Assembly (NCBI GenBank): GCA_012103255.1
Contig: WLXD01000007.1
Location: forward strand, 1 to 64,000
Reading direction: 5' to 3'
Length of the DNA: 64,000 nucleotides
From: Acidobacteriota bacterium
GTDB lineage: Bacteria > Acidobacteriota > UBA890 > WLXD01
Shown: positions 1-8,730 of the stretch, piece by piece
Layout: the number at the start of each line of letters is the position of its first letter
Numbering within the stretch: position 1 is the first letter of the stretch
Made by a program: the position numbers and the translations under genes
Notes under the pieces: generated by a model
Told to the model about the DNA's origin: nothing
The model's database searches: none
The model's input: the letters and a program-made list of their open reading frames with translations, nothing else

Positions 1-106
1 TGACCACACCCGAAATCGAACCAGTTTCCTGTGCCCATACCGGGGCGGCCAGGAACATGGCCAATACGAGGCTCGCGGTCAACGAGCGCTTGAGAAGGTT
101 ATGCAT
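1..106 (-). CDS. TonB-dependent receptor-like protein, N-terminal fragment
   Basis: Only the first 35 codons lie in the window; the gene continues past base 1. The start ATG (complement of 104-106) follows a strong ribosome-binding site, AGGAGGG, at 110-116 on the minus strand. The peptide begins MHNLLKRSL, has a hydrophobic core and a signal-peptidase site after VWA, then QETGSISGVV. An N-terminal GSISG-type beta strand right after the signal peptide is typical of carboxypeptidase-regulatory-like plug extensions of TonB-dependent receptors in Acidobacteriota. The secreted nature is seen directly; the receptor assignment is inferred from this short motif and could instead be another exported protein with the same domain. 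Confidence 0.55.
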   Translation of the reverse strand, partial: MHNLLKRSLTASLVLAMFLAAPVWAQETGSISGVV

Positions 107-263
107 TTGCCCTCCTAGGCAGTTGCAACCGAGACCACGGGGACGCCCGCTTGTCTGAGCCTGCCGCTGGTCTCCCCGGCAGGAGCGGAAAATCTGGACA
201 TGAGTCCGCACAAATTGGGTGCAAGACCCGTGCCGCACCAGGTCAACAATCCAACCAAAAGAA

Positions 264-287
264 AAAGTGCCGTACTAGCGGCACTTT
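264..287 (-). terminator. Rho-independent terminator downstream of the DUF3179 gene
   Basis: A perfect 9-bp stem (AAAGTGCCG / CGGCACTTT) with a 6-nt loop. On the minus strand it is followed by a T-rich run, TTTCTTTTGG (254-263), as expected for an intrinsic terminator of the gene ending at 393. Confidence 0.7.
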
Positions 288-316
288 AGAGACTCTCCAT
301 CAGGCTGACAAAACAA

Positions 317-363
317 TGGCGCCGGACCGGAATCCAAGAAAATGAATTCACGATCCGGCGCCA
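317..363 (-). terminator. Long-loop inverted repeat after the DUF3179 gene
   Basis: A perfect 10-bp inverted repeat, TGGCGCCGGA at 317-326 and TCCGGCGCCA at 354-363, with a 27-nt loop. On the minus strand it is followed by TTGTTTTG. It lies just before the better terminator at 264-287, so it may be a first, weaker terminator or an mRNA 3'-end stabiliser. Confidence 0.4.
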
Positions 364-392
364 CGAATCGGGCGCTATGTGTGGCGTAGCGG

Positions 393-1901
393 CTAGTTGC
401 CGATCAACTCCGTATTGGGGTACTGCGCGTACCAGCCAAACCAGAAAGCACGGAACGCCGGCAGCCGGACAAGACCACCCGTCGGATCCGAATCGGGAAT
501 GAGCCGGTCCTCAGCAGCCGTCCAGGTCTCACCGTTCGAATCCACAACCTTGCCATCTGCACTCATCCGGTCGAATGAGTAGCCGGACGCCGCATAAACG
601 CGGTTGGCCCCACCAGGCGAGGTGACCATCACGAGATCGCGACCTGCAAAGTTCGTCTGGAACACCGGGTTGGACTGCAAGTAGTCCGCCGCAACAGCCA
701 AGGCCTGGGGCCCCGAGTTGGTATCGAAACGCAGCGCCAGGATCTCGTCTTTGTTCTTGAGGCGGCTGTCGGTCTGCGACACGCCGAACATCAACTCGTC
801 GCTCGCAAAGTACGCCGCATATGCGGCTCCTTCCGAATAGTCGCGCTCAAAGCCCGTGTCGAGCGAGAGCACCGTTGTGTCCGGGTGCGTTGCTTTCCAC
901 TCGCCCCACGTAGTCGTGACCGCCGCGTTCGGAGTGAGCTTCACGTCGTAGCCAACCATGGGGCCTGCCACCGGCTCGCCGGTGAGACTCGACCACAAGG
1001 TGAACGAGATGTCGTCGTACAGCAGCTTGTTGGACCGGTAAAGCAGACCCGAGGTATCAAACTTCACCTCGCGGCCGCCGACCTCGCTGTTGTAAGGAAT
1101 CACCGTGCCGCACAGCGTGCAGTAGACAATCGTCAGAGGCTGGCCGCCGAGGTTGTCCCAGGCAAGTTCGTGCCAGGCGAGAATGCGCTTTGGGTAGGCG
1201 CGGTGCTCACCATTTACGGAGATGCCGAAGACGACATCGCTGTCGGCCAAGTACCCAGCCTGCGAAACGCCGACAGTTGGCGCGTTGTCGAGGGCCGGGA
1301 TACCGCCCACCGCAACGCCGCCCCAGTCGATCTCGTCCAGACGAATGTTGCTTTCGCCGTTGAAGAACTTCTGGAAGTTCGGGTCAATGTTGGCGTACAG
1401 GTTCGCCTTCAGGAAACCGTACTGGGGATGCGGCTCGTAGTCCTGCTCCCACATCCAGTCGCGCCAGGCGGCGTAGTCATCGCCGAAGTCCTGGCCGGTC
1501 CGATCTTGGATGAAGTTGACGACACGCTCGGTTGCCTGGACGCGGGGATCACGACGGCTCGCAAAACGGTCGTTGTCGATCCCGTCGCGCGCACCCTCGC
1601 CCGTCGCGAATTCACCATCGACGACACGGTCGCCGCCGCCGGCGATCATGCCGCCGGCGTTCACAGCGTTACCGCGCTTCAGGAAGCGGATGAACTCAAT
1701 CATCATCGGCGCGTAGCCGGGACGCCAGTTCTCCTCGAGGGTCTCAAGGGCGTCATTGGCGGCTCCGCGATCTGCAGAGATGGCCGTGAAGAAAAGATCG
1801 AGCGGAGGGTGCTCTTCCTGGGCGTTGCTCGACGACGGCGTCAAGCCCGCAAGGGCGACGATCGCGGCAAGCGTCAGGATGAAATACGTGCGCTGGCGCA
1901 T
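393..1901 (-). CDS. DUF3179 domain-containing secreted protein
   Basis: Encodes about 502 residues. The chosen ATG (complement of 1899-1901) is preceded by GGAG and opens a clean Sec signal peptide (MRQRTYFILTLAAIVALAG ... SNA|QEE); an upstream in-frame ATG at 1955 would add 18 residues of non-signal sequence. The body carries the DUF3179 hallmark, a CxxC in the segment IVYCTLCGTVIPYN, preceded by HRAYPKRILAWHE and followed by FDTSGLLYRSN and WSSLTGEPV. The family is widespread in marine and soil bacteria and archaea and has no firm function. The CxxC suggests metal binding or a redox-active thiol in the periplasm. It is followed by a terminator-like hairpin and then the TonB-receptor-like gene, and is divergent from the TPR gene at 2141. 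Confidence 0.85.
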   Translation of the reverse strand: MRQRTYFILTLAAIVALAGLTPSSSNAQEEHPPLDLFFTAISADRGAANDALETLEENWRPGYAPMMIEFIRFLKRGNAVNAGGMIAGGGDRVVDGEFATGEGARDGIDNDRFASRRDPRVQATERVVNFIQDRTGQDFGDDYAAWRDWMWEQDYEPHPQYGFLKANLYANIDPNFQKFFNGESNIRLDEIDWGGVAVGGIPALDNAPTVGVSQAGYLADSDVVFGISVNGEHRAYPKRILAWHELAWDNLGGQPLTIVYCTLCGTVIPYNSEVGGREVKFDTSGLLYRSNKLLYDDISFTLWSSLTGEPVAGPMVGYDVKLTPNAAVTTTWGEWKATHPDTTVLSLDTGFERDYSEGAAYAAYFASDELMFGVSQTDSRLKNKDEILALRFDTNSGPQALAVAADYLQSNPVFQTNFAGRDLVMVTSPGGANRVYAASGYSFDRMSADGKVVDSNGETWTAAEDRLIPDSDPTGGLVRLPAFRAFWFGWYAQYPNTELIGN

Positions 1902-1985
1902 CGTGTGGACTCCATTCCAACGGGCTCGCGATGTGGCGAACGAGGCTGCACACATCGAGAACCGTGAACAGGTACGGGGGTATTG

Positions 1986-2042
1986 CCGAACGGCCGATGC
2001 CGGTTCGGAGAGCTGGCGACGTTAGAAAGCCCTACGGGCTTT
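1986..2042. promoter_or_regulatory. Two hairpins in the divergent intergenic region
   Basis: The 239-bp gap between the DUF3179 gene and the TPR gene holds two strong inverted repeats. The first is CCGAACGGC / GCC-G-GTTCGG (1986-2008, CGAT loop, one bulge). The second is AAAGCCC-TAC-GGGCTTT (2026-2042, perfect 7-bp stem). They could be leader structures of the rightward TPR transcript or an upstream terminator; I see no convincing -35/-10 pair. Confidence 0.35.
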
Positions 2043-2140
2043 GTCGTACTCTGTGAATAAGTTTACTCGTCGCGCTGTCCCCGGCCAACTGCGGCCCCGC
2101 GACGCGCGCGGGCCATATCGCGCCCCGAAGGATTCTGAGC

Positions 2141-3919
2141 ATGCTTGAGCGAACCCGCACGATGATCGTCGCGCTGACATTTCTGGGTCTCTTGACCCTG
2201 GTCCCGAACGGTGGCGTAGACGCGCAGACGTCGGAGGCCAACGCCGCGTTCGCTACCGCCATGGCTCAAGGTGTCAGCGCCCTGGAGGCAGGCAGCTTCG
2301 CGGCAGCGGTGGGAGCTTTCCGGGCTGCGCTCGAGGCCGCTCCCGGACATCCCGAGGCAAGAACCCTGCTCGGCACTGCGCTGCTCGAGAGCGGAGATGT
2401 CAACCGCGCCATCAACGAATTGCTACCGCTTGCCAGAAGTTTCCCGGAGAACTACGCCGCGCGCATGAACCTCGCGCGCGCCTACCTGGCGGCGGGCCGC
2501 GAAGGTGCCGCACTTCCTGAGCTCCGCGCCGCTGTTGACCTTCAGCCGGATGACCACGGGTCGCGGGCCCGTCTCACCACGATTCTGATGCGCCTCGGCG
2601 CGACCGAGGAAGCGGTTGAGCACGCCCGCATTCTGGCAGGTGCGATGCCGACAAACTTCGCGGTACAGACACTCCTCGGCACAGCCGAACTCGAGATCAG
2701 GGCCTATGACAACGCCCTACGCGCTTTCGACGCCGCCGCGGGGGTACGCCCTGAAGACGTGAATGCACGATACGGCCGTGCTGCCGCTTTACGCGGCCTG
2801 GGCCGCGACGGCGAGGCCGTTCCCATACTCGGCGCCATCGTGGAGGACGCTCCTGAACACGCGGATTCCTGGATACTGCTCGGCGACATTCTGGCGGGCG
2901 GTAGCGACGTGGAGTCGAGAATCGCCGCCGCCGATGTCTATCGAGGCGGCCTGGCTCTCCGCCCGGACGACCCACGTCTTCTCGAACCTCTGGCCCAACT
3001 GTTCGAACTGGCCGGGCTCGACGACGAGACGATCGCTCTACTCGAGAACTCGGCCGCAACCGATGACCGCGCCTCGCTGAGCTTGGCTCTCGGACGCGCT
3101 TACTTCCGCAGCGACCGACTCGATGATGCCCGCGCCCAGTACGAGAGCGCCACTGCGTTCGGCGCCGCCGAAGCGTGGTACCGACTGGGAGTCACCGAAG
3201 TGAACCTCGCGCGGCTCGACGAGGCCGAAGTGGCCTACCGACGCGCGCTCGAGATCGATCCGGAGCTGGGCATCGGAGTGCGCGAACTCGGCAACGTGCA
3301 AATCGAGCGCGGCGAGATGGACGCGGCACGGCTCACCCTCGACCGGGCGCGTGCATTACTCCCGGAAGACGGCCGTGCGGCCTACCTGGCTGGTCTGGCG
3401 GCTTTACAGTCAGGCGCGCCGGCCGACGCGATCGCGCACCTCCGCCGAGCACTCGAACTCGACCCTCAAGACACCGAGGCGCTCTACAACCTCGGATTGG
3501 CGCTGCGTGACTCGGGGGACACCGACGGAGGTCGAAGAACACTCGCGCGGGCGCAGGAAGCACGGCGGAACGTGCCCGAGCCCGATCCGGCGGCACAGGC
3601 GATGGCTGCTCGACGAGCCGGATACCTGCGCTATCGGATCGGCAGTGCAGCAACCGCCATCGCGTTGCTCGAACGGGCGACCGAACTCGAACCGACCGAT
3701 GAGAGTGGCTGGTTCTATCTCGGGCTCTCTCACGCAGACCTCGGCGACCACGCGGCCGCGGTGGCCGCCCTCGAACAGGCCACCGGAATCCGCGACGACC
3801 GCGCCGAGACGTGGGAGATCCTCACGGACCTTTACGCGCGGTTGGGACGTAACGACGACGCAGCTCGGGCGCTGGAGCGTTTCGAAGCCCTCGGCCAGTC
3901 CGCCGCCCAATCCCAGTAG
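2141..3919 (+). CDS. Secreted tetratricopeptide-repeat protein
   Basis: 592 residues starting with ATG, with a GAAGGA-type ribosome-binding site about 10 nt upstream. Residues 1-29 form a signal peptide (MLERTRTMIVALTFLGLLTLV ... VDA|QTSEA). From about residue 35 to the end the protein is almost entirely degenerate 34-residue TPR units, recognisable by repeated patterns such as ALEAAPGHPEARTLLGTALL, ALEIDPELGIGVRELGNV and ALELDPQDTEALYNLGLAL; a dozen or more units are visible. There is no catalytic domain. TPR arrays of this type scaffold periplasmic or envelope protein assemblies; the partner is unknown. It ends in a convergent terminator shared with the VWFA gene. Confidence 0.88.
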   Translation: MLERTRTMIVALTFLGLLTLVPNGGVDAQTSEANAAFATAMAQGVSALEAGSFAAAVGAFRAALEAAPGHPEARTLLGTALLESGDVNRAINELLPLARSFPENYAARMNLARAYLAAGREGAALPELRAAVDLQPDDHGSRARLTTILMRLGATEEAVEHARILAGAMPTNFAVQTLLGTAELEIRAYDNALRAFDAAAGVRPEDVNARYGRAAALRGLGRDGEAVPILGAIVEDAPEHADSWILLGDILAGGSDVESRIAAADVYRGGLALRPDDPRLLEPLAQLFELAGLDDETIALLENSAATDDRASLSLALGRAYFRSDRLDDARAQYESATAFGAAEAWYRLGVTEVNLARLDEAEVAYRRALEIDPELGIGVRELGNVQIERGEMDAARLTLDRARALLPEDGRAAYLAGLAALQSGAPADAIAHLRRALELDPQDTEALYNLGLALRDSGDTDGGRRTLARAQEARRNVPEPDPAAQAMAARRAGYLRYRIGSAATAIALLERATELEPTDESGWFYLGLSHADLGDHAAAVAALEQATGIRDDRAETWEILTDLYARLGRNDDAARALERFEALGQSAAQSQ

Positions 3920-3945
3920 CCCGATCTCCGCGGTCCGGACGCAGA

Positions 3946-3976
3946 TCGGCCGGGGCACAAACCACACCCCGGCCGA
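3946..3976. terminator. Bidirectional terminator hairpin
   Basis: A perfect 10-bp stem TCGGCCGGGG / CCCCGGCCGA with an 11-nt loop lies in the 66-bp gap between the convergent TPR and VWFA genes. The U-tract is weak on both sides, but position and stem strength fit a shared terminator. Confidence 0.6.
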
Positions 3977-3985
3977 ATTCTCTGC

Positions 3986-6211
3986 CTAGTTGTCGTCCGT
4001 CGCCGGGCTCTGGATCAGGAGCGGCAGCATCTGCTGAACTGTCTCGCCACCCACGGCATCGATCAGATCGATTTCCATGAGGTACGCGCCAGGCCGCAGA
4101 TTCGGCGGCAACGCGGCTTCGAGCACCATCGTGGTGCCGTCGTCGGCCTCGTCGTACTGCTGACCCAGCACCGTGAGGCTCGCCAGTTCGTGCTCGGTGC
4201 CCAGTTCATCAATGATTCGCGCCTGCAACGAGGTCTGCGGCTCACCCGTGAACGGATGTCGCGGCACGTTGTACGAAACCATCATGAACTGGTAGCGCCC
4301 ACCGGGCGCCGTCACTGTGTAGACCTGAGGAGTGATGTCCCGGTCTGCGAGCGTGAACGGATACGCGACGGGACCGCCGATCCGGTGCTGTGGCGGGTTG
4401 TTCGGATCGATCCCGCGGAGCAGGAGCCCCGGGTGCTCCGAATCCACCGCCACCGGCCCGCTGACCCAAACGCCCTCGGGCGCATGGAATGACGGGACTT
4501 CCAGGTCCACGGTGCGCGTCGACAGCATCCCCACTTCAGCGTCGCGCACGAGAACACGGACCTTTTGCTGCCCCGGCAAGGACCACAGCAGGTCGTAGTA
4601 GCGCAGCGGCAGGCCGTCCATTCGCTCGGCCATCGTGGCCAGGTCGAGCTTCACCCGGCGACTGAAGACGTCGCGCATCTCGTCGTTCTCATCGAGCATG
4701 TAGCCCATGAGATCGAGTTCAACGATGCCGTCGCCGCGTGTGCTCGCGATTTCCTCAAGCTGCGCGTGCGGCACCTCGAGCACCACGGCGACTCGACTCA
4801 CCGCGTCACGCCCGGCGAAGGGCACGGCACGGACGTCGAAGATCATGTCCTCTTCTTCGATGCCCTTGGTGATGAACTCCGCCAGCTGCAGCTGACGCTG
4901 GAACTCGTCCATCTCGGTGTAGGCGGGCACCGGAGCAAAACGGCGCGGCGCAGCGATCACCTGCGCACCCGGCGGCCGCAGATCGATGTCCAGCGTGACG
5001 ACCGCGGGATCTTCGCGATCCTTGTGGTAGGCGAGAACGTAGTAGCGCGCGGTGTCCTCCGCGAGCTGACTCAGACTCGGCATCAGATCGTTCATGTTCC
5101 AATGAATGCTGCCATCGGTGCCATCGGCGATGTAGGACAGGCCCTGCTTGCCCGACGTCGTGGTGGCGAACGTGTCATCCGTGCGGTCGTTTCCCAGTCC
5201 TCCGGTGTCGAAAGCGTGGAACACCACGTCGGAGTGGCGGAAGTTCTCCACTGCCTTTTGCAAGGTCTCGCGGAGATCGGTGCTCCCGAACCGCGTTTCG
5301 GAGTTCACGGATGCCAGGCCGATGGCTCCGTTCAGGTCGATCTGCATCGTATCTTCGGCCAGCTCATCCAGCGACTGGCCGGTCAGAACCTTGTCGTCGA
5401 ATCCGGACGAAAAGAGGAGCACATGCTTGCGACCGTTAGCCGCCTGCAAGAGCGGCCCGAGTGCTTGCAGCTGGTCGGCGTAGTTGACGACCTCTTCGCG
5501 ATAACGGCGAAAGTCGTTTGCTTCCGACTGAAACTGAACCGCGAACATCTCATCGAGCGTGTTCTGCTGCAGCTCGTTGAGCGCCTGGTCCTCCTGCTCG
5601 GCCTCGGCGGCCAGCTGGACTTCCATCGCGAACATGTCGTTGATGCCCTGCAAAGCGAACCCGGCAGGATCGACGAGATGACCGGCCTGCTGCAGGCCGA
5701 ACGTATTCAGCGCTCCAAGCACTTGAGCCCGGTCCGCGGTGAACGGCGAGACCAGCTTGAGGCCGCCGACCGTCGAATAGGTCGCGACTCCGATCAGATC
5801 GTTCGGATGCACGTGGTCGGTGACGAACTTCCGCGCCGACTCCTGCGCACGCAGGATGCCCTTGCGCGTCGAGAACGAGAAATCGAAGAACATCAGGAAC
5901 TGGCGCCAACCAGCTGCCGGAATGAAGCGCTCGTCCTCATTCGGCTGAATCTGACGCAGGTCGACCTCGTAGATCCCCGCGAGATCGCGTACCCGACCGT
6001 CGACTCGCAGAACGAAGTCGTCGCGCGTCAGGTTCGGAAGATGATCACCACGCGAATCCGCGACGGCGACCTGGAGCTGCACAACTTCGACGGTCGTGCG
6101 GAACTGTGGCCGGTCCTGCGCGACACTCGCCGCGGGGATCGCCAGGACGCCAAGTAGCGCCACGGCCAAGAGTTGCCGACCGGGCCGCCTCAACCCGAAT
6201 CTCAATGACAT
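3986..6211 (-). CDS. Acidobacterial VWFA-related domain protein
   Basis: 741 residues. The start at 6211 is chosen because GGAGGAGG sits directly upstream and because it begins with a signal peptide (MSLRFGLRRPGRQLLAVALL ... VAQD); an upstream in-frame ATG at 6277 adds 22 residues. After the signal comes the FRTTVEVVQLQVAVADSRG ... LTRDDFVLRVDG segment that defines the acidobacterial VWFA-related family (TIGR03436 type). A VWA fold follows with a MIDAS-like DFSFSTRKG (DxSxS) and HVLLFSSGFDDKV. The C-terminal 350 residues are beta-rich and end with a segment similar to bacterial Ig-like or propeller linkers. It is secreted and probably binds protein or metal in the envelope; the cellular role is unknown. 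The family is a strong taxonomic marker. Confidence 0.9.
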   Translation of the reverse strand: MSLRFGLRRPGRQLLAVALLGVLAIPAASVAQDRPQFRTTVEVVQLQVAVADSRGDHLPNLTRDDFVLRVDGRVRDLAGIYEVDLRQIQPNEDERFIPAAGWRQFLMFFDFSFSTRKGILRAQESARKFVTDHVHPNDLIGVATYSTVGGLKLVSPFTADRAQVLGALNTFGLQQAGHLVDPAGFALQGINDMFAMEVQLAAEAEQEDQALNELQQNTLDEMFAVQFQSEANDFRRYREEVVNYADQLQALGPLLQAANGRKHVLLFSSGFDDKVLTGQSLDELAEDTMQIDLNGAIGLASVNSETRFGSTDLRETLQKAVENFRHSDVVFHAFDTGGLGNDRTDDTFATTTSGKQGLSYIADGTDGSIHWNMNDLMPSLSQLAEDTARYYVLAYHKDREDPAVVTLDIDLRPPGAQVIAAPRRFAPVPAYTEMDEFQRQLQLAEFITKGIEEEDMIFDVRAVPFAGRDAVSRVAVVLEVPHAQLEEIASTRGDGIVELDLMGYMLDENDEMRDVFSRRVKLDLATMAERMDGLPLRYYDLLWSLPGQQKVRVLVRDAEVGMLSTRTVDLEVPSFHAPEGVWVSGPVAVDSEHPGLLLRGIDPNNPPQHRIGGPVAYPFTLADRDITPQVYTVTAPGGRYQFMMVSYNVPRHPFTGEPQTSLQARIIDELGTEHELASLTVLGQQYDEADDGTTMVLEAALPPNLRPGAYLMEIDLIDAVGGETVQQMLPLLIQSPATDDN

Positions 6212-6366
6212 GCCTCCTCCCTGAGTCCCTGCGCGCCGAAGAACGGCCTCGAACCGGGGGGAGCGGTTGAACAGCACTCGGGGATCTCTTGCCTGTGAAG
6301 TGCGCTGAGTCTAGCGCACCGACACCACCCCAGAGTAGGGACAGAGCTCAACTGCTGATGTTAGGC

Positions 6367-6408
6367 TGACAGCCCATGGAGTTGGGGTGGCGATCCAACA
6401 GGCTGTCA
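6367..6408 (-). terminator. Possible terminator of the leftward GMC operon
   Basis: Inverted repeat TGACAGCC (6367-6374) / GGCTGTCA (6401-6408), an 8-bp perfect stem with a 26-nt loop, 35 bp beyond the stop of the subunit-3-like gene. No good T-run follows, so termination is only suggested by position. Confidence 0.35.
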
Positions 6409-6442
6409 CTCGGATCAACGTTCTGGCCCGAGGTGGTCGGGC

Positions 6443-7027
6443 TTACTCGATCGTTTCCGGATCGATGCCGAGATGGCGCAACTGCTCCGGAGGGCAGCCC
6501 CTCCAGGCGTTCCGATAGCGATTCCCGAGGTACTGGAGGTCCTCAATGCCTTCCTTGCTGGTCCAGAAGCCGGTCGCCGTAAGATCGCGGAATGCGTTGA
6601 AGAACACGACTCCGTGGGACAGCTCAGCGGGAGCACTACCCGCCCAAGAAATGTCGTCCAGAATCGCCTCGCGCTCCGATCCCGCGCACTCGGCAAAGAC
6701 ACGACCGAAGCGCTCGCCCGCCTCAAGGTCAAGCCATGCGAGCCCTCCGCGCATCGGCACCTGACCGTCGGGTCGATCGATCACCATGAAATCGATGAAC
6801 TCGGGCACCCCCACGTCCGATGCGGAACCCGAGCGTTCGTCAGCCGGGAGAATCATGTCAGCCAGCATCGTGACCAACCGAAACTCGTCCGCTGTGAAGA
6901 ACTGAGGCTCCGCCATCTGACGCGTGGCGACGAGCTTGCGCAGAACACTGGCCTCGGCAGGAGTGACGGCCAAGGCGGTCGCCACACCGGTCAGCATCCG
7001 GATTGCTTCGCGGCGATCGATGCTCAT
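6443..7027 (-). CDS. Gluconate 2-dehydrogenase subunit 3-like protein (first copy)
   Basis: 194 residues. It starts with MSIDRREAIRMLTGVATALAVTPAEA, a twin-arginine-like signal (RREAIR). The body shows the subunit-3 pattern: FTADEFRLVTMLADMILPADERSGSASDVGVPEFIDFM near residues 43-80 and a C-terminal region with FFNAFRDLTATGFWTSKEGIEDLQYLGN. In this family the small Tat subunit escorts and partners the GMC-type flavoprotein in periplasmic sugar or sugar-acid dehydrogenases. Its ATG overlaps the stop of the upstream GMC gene by four bases (7024-7027), supporting coupled translation and complex formation. No cytochrome c subunit gene is present nearby, unlike classical three-subunit gluconate dehydrogenase. 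Confidence 0.88.
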   Translation of the reverse strand: MSIDRREAIRMLTGVATALAVTPAEASVLRKLVATRQMAEPQFFTADEFRLVTMLADMILPADERSGSASDVGVPEFIDFMVIDRPDGQVPMRGGLAWLDLEAGERFGRVFAECAGSEREAILDDISWAGSAPAELSHGVVFFNAFRDLTATGFWTSKEGIEDLQYLGNRYRNAWRGCPPEQLRHLGIDPETIE

Positions 7028-7488
7028 GCCAGCTCTCCGCGATTGGCCCGTTCGGCGATGTATTCCGACGTCCGCATCGCGAGCGCCAGGATCGTCCAGG
7101 TCGGATTCTTGTTCGGTTGCGAAACGAACGGGCCGGCATCTGCCACGAACAGGTTCTTGACGTCGTGCGCCTGGCAGTTCGCGTTGAGCACCGAGGTATC
7201 CGGCGAGTCGCCCATTCGCGTGACGCCGAGCTCATGAATGATCACGCCTCCGGGCGCGATCCCGTAGTCGTCCTCGGGTCCGGGCATCGCCGACAGCGGC
7301 TCGCCACCCATCTCGTCAATCAGTCCGCGGAACGTCTCCTGCATGTGGCGCACTTGCCGGATCTCATGGTCGCTCCGCTTGAAATGGAACTTCAGAACCG
7401 GAATGCCCCACTTGTCCACGGTGCCAGTATCGATCTCGCAGTAGCTGTCCTTGTTGGGAATCATCTCGCCTCGACCCGAGAAGCCCAC
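7024..7488 (-). CDS. GMC oxidoreductase, C-terminal part after an in-frame stop
   Basis: 154 residues if started at the GTG complement of 7486-7488. It is in the same frame as, and directly continues, the N-terminal part at 7498-8730; only the TAA at 7498-7500 separates them. It carries the GMC C-terminal substrate domain and both catalytic-site motifs: IHELGVTRMG (general-base His) and NPTWTI (second-site Asn), plus NLFVADAGPF. The GTG lies 5 nt after AAGGAG, which itself includes the stop codon bases, so reinitiation is plausible. Alignment by eye with the second GMC at 12376 shows no residue missing except the codon replaced by the stop. Either this is a fresh nonsense mutation or sequencing error, or the enzyme is made as two chains. 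Confidence 0.75.
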   Translation of the reverse strand: MGFSGRGEMIPNKDSYCEIDTGTVDKWGIPVLKFHFKRSDHEIRQVRHMQETFRGLIDEMGGEPLSAMPGPEDDYGIAPGGVIIHELGVTRMGDSPDTSVLNANCQAHDVKNLFVADAGPFVSQPNKNPTWTILALAMRTSEYIAERANRGELA

Positions 7489-7497
7489 GGTCGCTCC

Positions 7498-8730
7498 TTA
7501 GTAGCTGCGGTACATCTGCTTCAGGTCCGCCCCATATCCCCCTCCGCCGGGGTAGTTCTGGATGCCGCCCATGAAGCCGTAGCCCGGCATTCCCCGGCCA
7601 CCCCAGATCTCGATGTGATAGCCGCGTGGGAAGTCGAGCTTGGCGTTGTCGAGCCACCACGGCATGTAGAGATGCGCGCCGCCCGCGCCGTCCTCGTTGT
7701 GCGGTACGCCATCGCGCATCGACGGGATGAACCCCATCACGTCCGTGCCGGTGGTGTCCGTCAGGTAGCGCCCCACCGTGCCGCTCGAGTTTGCCAGGCC
7801 GTCCGGGAAGAGCGCTGATTTCGAGTTGAGCAGGAGGCGCGCCGACTCGCACGCACTCGCGGCCAGCACGACGGCCTTGGCACGGACATGCTCCTCGCGC
7901 CCCGTTGCCGTGTCCACGTAGGCGACGCCGGTGGCCAGGCCGCGCGAGTCGACCGTGACTTCGCGTGCCATCGCACCAAGGAACGTGACCAGGTTCCCGG
8001 TTGAGCGGGCCGGCGGTAGGAGCACTGAGGGCGTGGAGAAGTTGGAGCCCGTTCCGCAATCGCGACCACACTGACCGCAGTAGTGGCAGGCGGGTCGACC
8101 GTTCAGCGGCTGGGTAAGAATCGAGAGGCGCGATGGGATGCAGGTGATGTCGAGCTGATCCGCAGCGCGCTTGACGGCCAGCTCCCAGCAGCGCGGCTGC
8201 GGTGGCGGCTGAAAGATGCCGTCCGGATCGTTGTAGAGACCCTCCTCCGAACCAAATAGCCCCACCAGACGATCAACCCGATCGTAGTAGGGCTTCAGAT
8301 CGTCGTAACTGATTGGCCAGTCGTCGCCCAGGCCGTCCTTGCTGCGAGCGCGGAAGTCATCCGGTCCGAAGCGGAGCGATATCCGACCCCAGTGGTTGGT
8401 TCGGCCGCCGAGTTGCCGCACTCGAAACCAACGGAACTCCTCGCCATCGCCAACCGTGTAGGGCTCGCCGTCGAGCGACCAACCGCCAAGGCCTGCGTGG
8501 AACTCGCCGAAGTGCCGCTCAGGAGTCGACGCTCCCCGGCGGGGAGATTCATAGGGCCACTTGAGCATGGCGGAGTCGCGCTGCGCGTCCCAATCCGGAC
8601 CCGCTTCGAGCATCGCGACCGTGGCGCCCGCCTCGGTGAGCACCTTGGCAGCCATTCCGCCTCCCGCGCCCGAACCGATGACGCAAACATCGAACACCGG
8701 ACGTTCGCGCTGCACGTTCGCTCCGCTCAT
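7498..8730 (-). CDS. GMC oxidoreductase (sugar/sugar-acid dehydrogenase flavoprotein), N-terminal part
   Basis: 410 residues to the premature TAA. The ATG at 8730 overlaps the TGA of the isomerase gene (ATGA, 8727-8730). The N-terminus has the Rossmann dinucleotide fold VCVIGSGAGGGMAAKVLTEAG with the acidic ribose ligand in LEAGPDWD. Further on are RQLGGRTNHWGR (FAD loop) and a four-cysteine motif CHYCGQCGRDC (C-x2-C-G-x-C-x3-C), shared with the paralogue at 12376. The catalytic His and Asn are encoded after the stop (7024-7488), so this fragment alone should be inactive. With the other part the total would be about 568 residues, equal to the intact paralogue (569). Likely periplasmic via its Tat partner; substrate unknown. 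Confidence 0.82.
   Translation of the reverse strand: MSGANVQRERPVFDVCVIGSGAGGGMAAKVLTEAGATVAMLEAGPDWDAQRDSAMLKWPYESPRRGASTPERHFGEFHAGLGGWSLDGEPYTVGDGEEFRWFRVRQLGGRTNHWGRISLRFGPDDFRARSKDGLGDDWPISYDDLKPYYDRVDRLVGLFGSEEGLYNDPDGIFQPPPQPRCWELAVKRAADQLDITCIPSRLSILTQPLNGRPACHYCGQCGRDCGTGSNFSTPSVLLPPARSTGNLVTFLGAMAREVTVDSRGLATGVAYVDTATGREEHVRAKAVVLAASACESARLLLNSKSALFPDGLANSSGTVGRYLTDTTGTDVMGFIPSMRDGVPHNEDGAGGAHLYMPWWLDNAKLDFPRGYHIEIWGGRGMPGYGFMGGIQNYPGGGGYGADLKQMYRSY

Noticed and set aside
107-263. Riboswitch or tRNA-like fold in the leader of the TonB-receptor-like gene
   Set aside because: I could not form a cloverleaf or match conserved riboswitch cores; only the terminator hairpins are supported.
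885-1967. Long open frame opposite the DUF3179 gene
   Set aside because: High-GC genes often leave long antisense frames. It shows no signal or family motif, while the minus-strand product is a recognised family.
4565-6157. 530-codon open frame opposite the VWFA gene
   Set aside because: Composition is Arg/His/Gln-rich without domains; the minus strand carries clear VWA motifs and a strong ribosome-binding site.
7498-7500. Recoding of the stop in the GMC gene as selenocysteine or pyrrolysine
   Set aside because: The codon is TAA; selenocysteine uses TGA and pyrrolysine TAG. A restart site directly follows instead.
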